DNA of 64,000 bases, from the NCBI RefSeq assembly GCF_900107505.1, contig NZ_FNQH01000002.1, positions 558,001 through 622,000 on the forward strand, given 5' to 3'. Under the pieces are notes generated by a model. That model saw only the letters and a list, made by a program, of their open reading frames with translations. It did not search any database and was not told the origin of the DNA. Positions 60,478-64,000 of the stretch are shown here, piece by piece (within the stretch, counting starts at the first letter, position 1; each line of letters opens with the position of its first letter). This DNA comes from Trichococcus collinsii (GTDB taxonomy: Bacteria; Bacillota; Bacilli; Lactobacillales; Aerococcaceae). The position numbers were made by a program, and so were the translations under genes.

Positions 60478-60813
60478 TCAGCCCCTATCAGCGAATCTGT
60501 AGGCTACATACTCAATGATGACACCATAAGCGATGCCTGCCGCAAAACCCACGGCATCTTCGAATCCCGTTGAACTATAGAAAGCGAAGGAAACCAATAA
60601 CCCCAGGATAGCTCCCCTTCCCAATGCTCGTTTCAATTCCTGCTTTTCTTTTGCAAAACCAATAACGACACCCATCAATAGCCGATTATACCAAAAGGCG
60701 AACAGATACAGTGCCTCCTTCTCAAATCCGGACCGCAACTGGGCACCTACTATGCAGACTACGCCCAAAAGAGCTCCCGCCACAATCGAAATTTTCATCC
60801 TCTTCGTCAACAT
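60478..60813 (-). CDS. Small four-TM membrane protein
   Basis: A 111-residue hydrophobic protein with about four membrane segments, beginning MLTKRMKISIVAGALLGVVCIVGAQ. Contains FAFWYNRLLMGVVIGFAKEK and a C-terminal GIAYGVIIEYVAYRFADRG. I do not recognise the family. Start at the ATG behind GGGGAG; a frame nine codons longer lacks a ribosome site. First gene of a three-gene unit ending in the Mo lipoprotein. Confidence 0.6.
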   Translation of the reverse strand: MLTKRMKISIVAGALLGVVCIVGAQLRSGFEKEALYLFAFWYNRLLMGVVIGFAKEKQELKRALGRGAILGLLVSFAFYSSTGFEDAVGFAAGIAYGVIIEYVAYRFADRG

Positions 60814-60869
60814 GTGCCCAACTCCCCTCATTTGCCTCAATTATACTACTGCTGCCCAAAAAAGCGAAA

Positions 60870-60914
60870 ATGACGGCTCCCGCCCGTTGAATCCCGGGTT
60901 GGAGCCGTCATAAA
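60870..60914 (-). terminator. Terminator after the uracil permease gene
   Basis: ATGACGGCTCC / GGAGCCGTCAT arms with an inner CCCG/CGGG stem, followed on the minus strand by TTTTC. Confidence 0.78.
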
Positions 60915-60964
60915 TTTTATAAGCTGATGTAGTCGGAAAAGATTGGATCCGATAAGGGCCTGCT

Positions 60965-60993
60965 TGCATCTGCTGTCTCCTGACAGTAGATGC
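60965..60993. repeat. Hairpin directly after the uracil permease stop
   Basis: GCATCT-CTGTC / GACAG-AGATGC around a four-base loop, adjacent to the stop codon and upstream of the terminator. No T tract; may protect the 3' end of the mRNA. Confidence 0.45.
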
Positions 60994-62262
60994 TCAGTCT
61001 GTTTCGTTCATTAACCCAGCTTTATCAAAAAGGTAGAACGATAAGCTCAAAATGATGCCGACCACACTCGCAAGCACCATTCCGCTTAATTCGATACCTG
61101 CAAATTGTACTTTCAGGCCGCTCAAACCCGTCACGAAAACGATGGATGTCAAGATCAGATTCTTGGACTTACTGTAGTCCACTTTTTCTTCAACCAATAA
61201 ACGCAAGCCGCTGGTACCGATCATACCGTAAAGCAAGAACGTAACGCCACCGATGACGTCACCAGGAATTGTGGAAATAAGAGCTGCCAACGGCCCGAAG
61301 AAGGACATGACCATGGAGAAAATAGCAGCACCGGCAATGACACGCACGCTGTAGACACGTGTAATGGCCATTACCCCGATATTTTCACCATAAGTCGTTG
61401 TCGGAACACCCCCAATCAAACCAGATAAAGCAGATGCAAAGTAATCAGCAAACAGCGAACGGTGCAAGCCCGGATCTTTGATCAGGTCGCGGCCGACGAC
61501 GTTGGAAGTGACTACTTGGTGTCCAATATGCTCCGAAGTCAACACAAGCAAAACCGGAAGCATCGTCAGGATGGCATTCATATCAAATTTTGCCAATTGG
61601 AAATGGGGCATCGTAAACAAGGATGCTTCCATTACTGGAGTGAAGTCTACCATGCCGAACGCAATCGCAGAAATGTATCCAACGACGATGGCGATCAGAA
61701 TAGGTATAGTGGACAAGAAACCTTTGAATAGTACAGAACCTAGGACAGCCGTGCCCAAAGTAATGAAGAAGACGGCGAAGTTCTGTGCTGTCGCAGTGTC
61801 GGTCATCAAGTTCGCACCGATCGATCCTCCTTGAATCGTAAGGTGAGCCAGCTCCAGACCGATCAAGGCAACAACAGCCCCCATCGCTGCAGGCGGAAGG
61901 ACAACATCGATCCACTTTGTGCCGACACGATAGATGACGAAGGCCATGATACAGCCAATAATACCTAAGACGACGAAACCACCCTGCGCATACTCAAAAC
62001 CTTGGTTAGCGATGATGATGCTCGTCGGTCCGATGAAAGCAAAGCTTGAACCAAGATAGGCCGGCGATTTCCCTTTTGTGATCCAAATGAATAATAGCGT
62101 GGCGACCCCGTTCATCAATAATACGATGCTCGGATCAATACCAAAAATGATAGGCACAAGCACTGAAGCACCGAACATTGCGAAAGTATGTTGCAAACTA
62201 AGCGGAATCAGCATGTTTGCAGGAACCTTTTCGTCAACCTGAATAATTTTCTTTGAAGACAT
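60994..62262 (-). CDS. uraA: Uracil permease
   Basis: A 422-residue nucleobase:cation symporter (NCS2, UraA/PyrP type) with 14 membrane segments. It has the NCS2 signatures TSEHIGHQVVTSNVVGRDL and GGVPTTTYGENIGVMAITRVYS. The N-terminal SLQHTFAMFGASVLVP is typical of uracil permeases. Its leader carries a PyrR-type attenuator, which supports uracil rather than xanthine as substrate. Ribosome site AGGAGG. Confidence 0.93.
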   Translation of the reverse strand: MSSKKIIQVDEKVPANMLIPLSLQHTFAMFGASVLVPIIFGIDPSIVLLMNGVATLLFIWITKGKSPAYLGSSFAFIGPTSIIIANQGFEYAQGGFVVLGIIGCIMAFVIYRVGTKWIDVVLPPAAMGAVVALIGLELAHLTIQGGSIGANLMTDTATAQNFAVFFITLGTAVLGSVLFKGFLSTIPILIAIVVGYISAIAFGMVDFTPVMEASLFTMPHFQLAKFDMNAILTMLPVLLVLTSEHIGHQVVTSNVVGRDLIKDPGLHRSLFADYFASALSGLIGGVPTTTYGENIGVMAITRVYSVRVIAGAAIFSMVMSFFGPLAALISTIPGDVIGGVTFLLYGMIGTSGLRLLVEEKVDYSKSKNLILTSIVFVTGLSGLKVQFAGIELSGMVLASVVGIILSLSFYLFDKAGLMNETD

Positions 62263-62284
62263 TCTATATTTCCTCCTATAGGCG

Positions 62285-62390
62285 CAAAAAAAAGCCCTTG
62301 AATTATGATATTCGCAAAAGGACCTAAGGTATCAAATATTCGATTTGTTACCCTTTTTAATCTCTCGGGATTAGTTTAAAGGACTTTGCT
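62285..62390 (-). promoter_or_regulatory. PyrR-type attenuator leader of uraA
   Basis: On the minus strand a stem CCTTT...AAAGG encloses TAATC-CCGAGA-GATTA, a PyrR-binding loop (62382-62352). A terminator hairpin (about 62332-62294, AAGG-GAAT / ATTC-CCTT type pairing) follows, ending in a poly-T tract (62293-62287). UMP-bound PyrR would stabilise the first stem and promote termination. Confidence 0.82.
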
Positions 62391-62396
62391 TCGCTT

Positions 62397-62425
62397 ATTT
62401 TAGCAATAATAGTGATGGAATACAA
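62397..62425 (-). promoter_or_regulatory. Promoter of uraA
   Basis: Minus-strand TTGTAT (62425-62420), 17-base spacer, TAAAAT (62402-62397), just upstream of the attenuator. The rest of the gap to the aspA terminator shows nothing clear. Confidence 0.6.
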
Positions 62426-62508
62426 TTATAAATTGATTAGATAATCCCGGTTTCGGCTGATGAAGCTTGGTTCGAAAACTGCTGTTATTTATTAGGATTA
62501 CAAATTTG

Positions 62509-62560
62509 GGACCGCCAAAAAGCCTTGAATCAACCTGTCAGGCTTTCTGGGGGCCCTCCA
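62509..62560 (-). terminator. Probable terminator after aspA
   Basis: Minus-strand GGG-CCCCAG-AAAGCCT pairs with AGGCTTT-TGG-GG-CCC around a 16-base loop. No long T tract follows, so strength is uncertain. Confidence 0.5.
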
Positions 62561-62566
62561 ATTCAA

Positions 62567-63985
62567 TTAGACAGCCTTGCTTGCCAGCGAGACTAGCTCT
62601 GCCGGTATGCCGGCCATGCGTTTAAGATCAAGGATGCTGTCCGTTTCCTCAACCGAGAATAGTCCTTTTTCAAGCACCAATTCCCTGACTGTTTTGCCAG
62701 TCTTCAGTGATTCTTTGGCGATTGCGCTGGCTTTTTGGTAGCCGATCATAGGGCAGAGGGCAGTCGCGATGCCAGCGCTCTCTTCCACCTGTTTGTAGCA
62801 GGCTATCTCATTGGCTTGGATGCCTTGGATGCAGTTGACAGTCAGCGTAGCGACCGCATGCGCTAAGCAATCAATCGATTCAAACAATGAATGGAAAATG
62901 ATCGGCTCGAAGGCGTTCAGCTCCAACTGCCCGGATTCGGCAGCCATCGTGATGGTCAGATCATTTCCGATTACGCGGAAAGCGACTTGCGAAACGACTT
63001 CGGGTATCACCGGATTCACTTTTCCTGGCATGATCGAAGAGCCGTTTTGCTTGGCAGGCAAATTGATTTCTCCGATGCCCGCTCTCGGACCGCTCGACAA
63101 TAAGCGCAGATCATTGCTCATCTTTGATAAATTTACGGCCGCCGTCTTGATTGCCGCCGACACCCTGACGAAGCCATCCACATTCTGGGTCGCATCGAAA
63201 AGATCCTCCGCCTGCATGAACTCAATCCCAACTTCTTTGCTCACAAAGGCGGTTATGTTCTCCACGTATTCCGGTGTCGCATTGATGGCATTGCCGATAG
63301 CTGTCCCGCCGATATTGAGGCTCTTCATCTCTTCTGCAGCGCCCCAGAGGTGGCGGATATCCCTTTTGACGAAGGACCGATAAGCCTGGAACGTCAGCCC
63401 TAGCGTAGTCGGAACCGCATCTTGCATTTGCGTCCGCCCCATTTTGATGACCCCGGCGAACTCTTCAGCCTTCTCGCCCAACGCGCTCTCCAACTTTTCC
63501 AGTTCAGCAATCAGCTCCGGCAGAAGTTGCAGGACAGTCATTTTCCCTGCAGTCGGGAAGACATCGTTGGTGGATTGACACAGATTCACATCGTCATTCG
63601 GATGAACGATGCGGTAGTCGCCCTTTCTCCCACCCAATATTTCGATGGCGCGATTGGCGATGACCTCATTGGCGTTCATATTGGCTGAAGTCCCGGCACC
63701 GCCTTGGATGGCATCCACGATGAAAGCTTCATGAAAATATCCCGCCACAATTTCGTCGCAGGCTTGGACAATCGCATCCTTTTTTCCGACTGCCAGGTTA
63801 CCCGAATGAGCGTTCACAACAGCTGCGGCTTTCTTTATTCGCGCCAGATTGCTGATCAATTCCGGATGCAGTTTCGTGCCTGTGATGGAGAAATTTTCCT
63901 TTGCACGCGACGATTGCACACCATAATACGCTTCTGTGGGTACTGCTAACGTTCCGATCGAGTCTGCTTCAATTCTCATGTTCAT
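62567..63985 (-). CDS. aspA: Aspartate ammonia-lyase
   Basis: Reversible conversion of aspartate to fumarate and ammonia. The 472-residue protein of the fumarase/aspartase superfamily has QGGAGTSANMNANEVIANRA (about 95-114), the substrate region STNDVFPTA (about 137-145), and the signature GSSIMPGKVNP (about 318-328). The N-terminus (IEADSIGTLAVPTEAYYGVQSSRA) fits aspartase better than class II fumarase, though fumarase remains an alternative. Start at the ATG behind AGGGGGG. Confidence 0.88.
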   Translation of the reverse strand: MNMRIEADSIGTLAVPTEAYYGVQSSRAKENFSITGTKLHPELISNLARIKKAAAVVNAHSGNLAVGKKDAIVQACDEIVAGYFHEAFIVDAIQGGAGTSANMNANEVIANRAIEILGGRKGDYRIVHPNDDVNLCQSTNDVFPTAGKMTVLQLLPELIAELEKLESALGEKAEEFAGVIKMGRTQMQDAVPTTLGLTFQAYRSFVKRDIRHLWGAAEEMKSLNIGGTAIGNAINATPEYVENITAFVSKEVGIEFMQAEDLFDATQNVDGFVRVSAAIKTAAVNLSKMSNDLRLLSSGPRAGIGEINLPAKQNGSSIMPGKVNPVIPEVVSQVAFRVIGNDLTITMAAESGQLELNAFEPIIFHSLFESIDCLAHAVATLTVNCIQGIQANEIACYKQVEESAGIATALCPMIGYQKASAIAKESLKTGKTVRELVLEKGLFSVEETDSILDLKRMAGIPAELVSLASKAV

Positions 63986-64000
63986 CTCTGTTTGCCCCCT

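Noticed and set aside
1-64000. CRISPR arrays, insertion sequences, prophage, tRNA or rRNA
   Set aside because: None found: no spaced direct repeats, no transposase or integrase, no cloverleaf with CCA end.

Overview
The window looks like a chromosomal segment of a low-to-mid GC Firmicute, most likely Lactobacillales and probably a Carnobacteriaceae/Trichococcus-type organism. That assignment is inferred from protein style (Enterococcus-like selenium genes, AlsD, QueT, PyrR-type attenuation, CcpA-type cre sites, MET-box) and from strong AGGAGG ribosome binding sites; no rRNA or other taxonomic marker is present. I see no phage, insertion sequence, CRISPR array, tRNA or rRNA. Most of the content is metabolic core and accessory operons separated by clear intrinsic terminators.

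Layout: 1-2.8 kb, a MarR regulator driving a heterodimeric ABC exporter (second subunit cut by the window edge). 2.9-4.1 kb, a MmcQ/YjbR protein and the pseudouridine synthase RsuA. 4.2-9.35 kb, a six-gene molybdenum hydroxylase operon: MocA-like cytidylyltransferase, Mo, 2Fe-2S and FAD subunits, an unknown membrane protein and a THEP1-like NTPase. 9.5-19.4 kb, single genes: DUF1622, DUF1801, a variant NRAMP transporter, RlmN, DegV, a TPR plus double AAA+ protein, a PfkB sugar kinase, acetolactate decarboxylase and thioredoxin. 19.5-23.7 kb, a second MarR plus heterodimeric ABC exporter cassette. 23.8-29.6 kb, a DUF6512 protein, asparaginase, an L,D-transpeptidase with ChW repeats and RecQ. 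29.8-34.1 kb, a selenium cluster (SelD, YedF, Se/S carrier DUF3343, EF2568-type cysteine desulfurase) convergent with the tRNA 2-selenouridine synthase MnmH.

34.2-38.6 kb holds a DbpA-type helicase, an SRPBCC protein and a queT-queF-queC operon behind a preQ1-I riboswitch. 38.7-49.9 kb holds one-carbon and methionine genes: metK with a methyltransferase-like membrane protein, a LigB-like plus AmrS radical SAM pair lacking AMMECR1, an O-acetyltransferase, a GNAT-Maf fusion, an OFA-type MFS transporter and a metF-activator-metH operon with a MET-box-like palindrome beside a LysR gene. 50-58.8 kb holds LysR, a polymer-forming membrane protein, PhnB-like, Nudix and TtcA-like proteins and pabA-pabB-pabC. 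59-64 kb holds a lipoprotein molybdopterin enzyme with two membrane proteins, a PyrR-attenuated uracil permease and aspartase.

Two themes tie genes together. Molybdenum and selenium: the hydroxylase operon, the lipoprotein Mo enzyme, and SelD with MnmH; whether the hydroxylase uses selenium cannot be settled here, because the usual yqeB/yqeC maturation genes are not in the window. Methyl and one-carbon metabolism: metF, metH, its activator, metK, pabABC, RlmN and the radical SAM pair. The most unexplained sequence is a structured intergenic repeat present twice, each copy starting exactly at the TAA stop of a gene (queC and metH).
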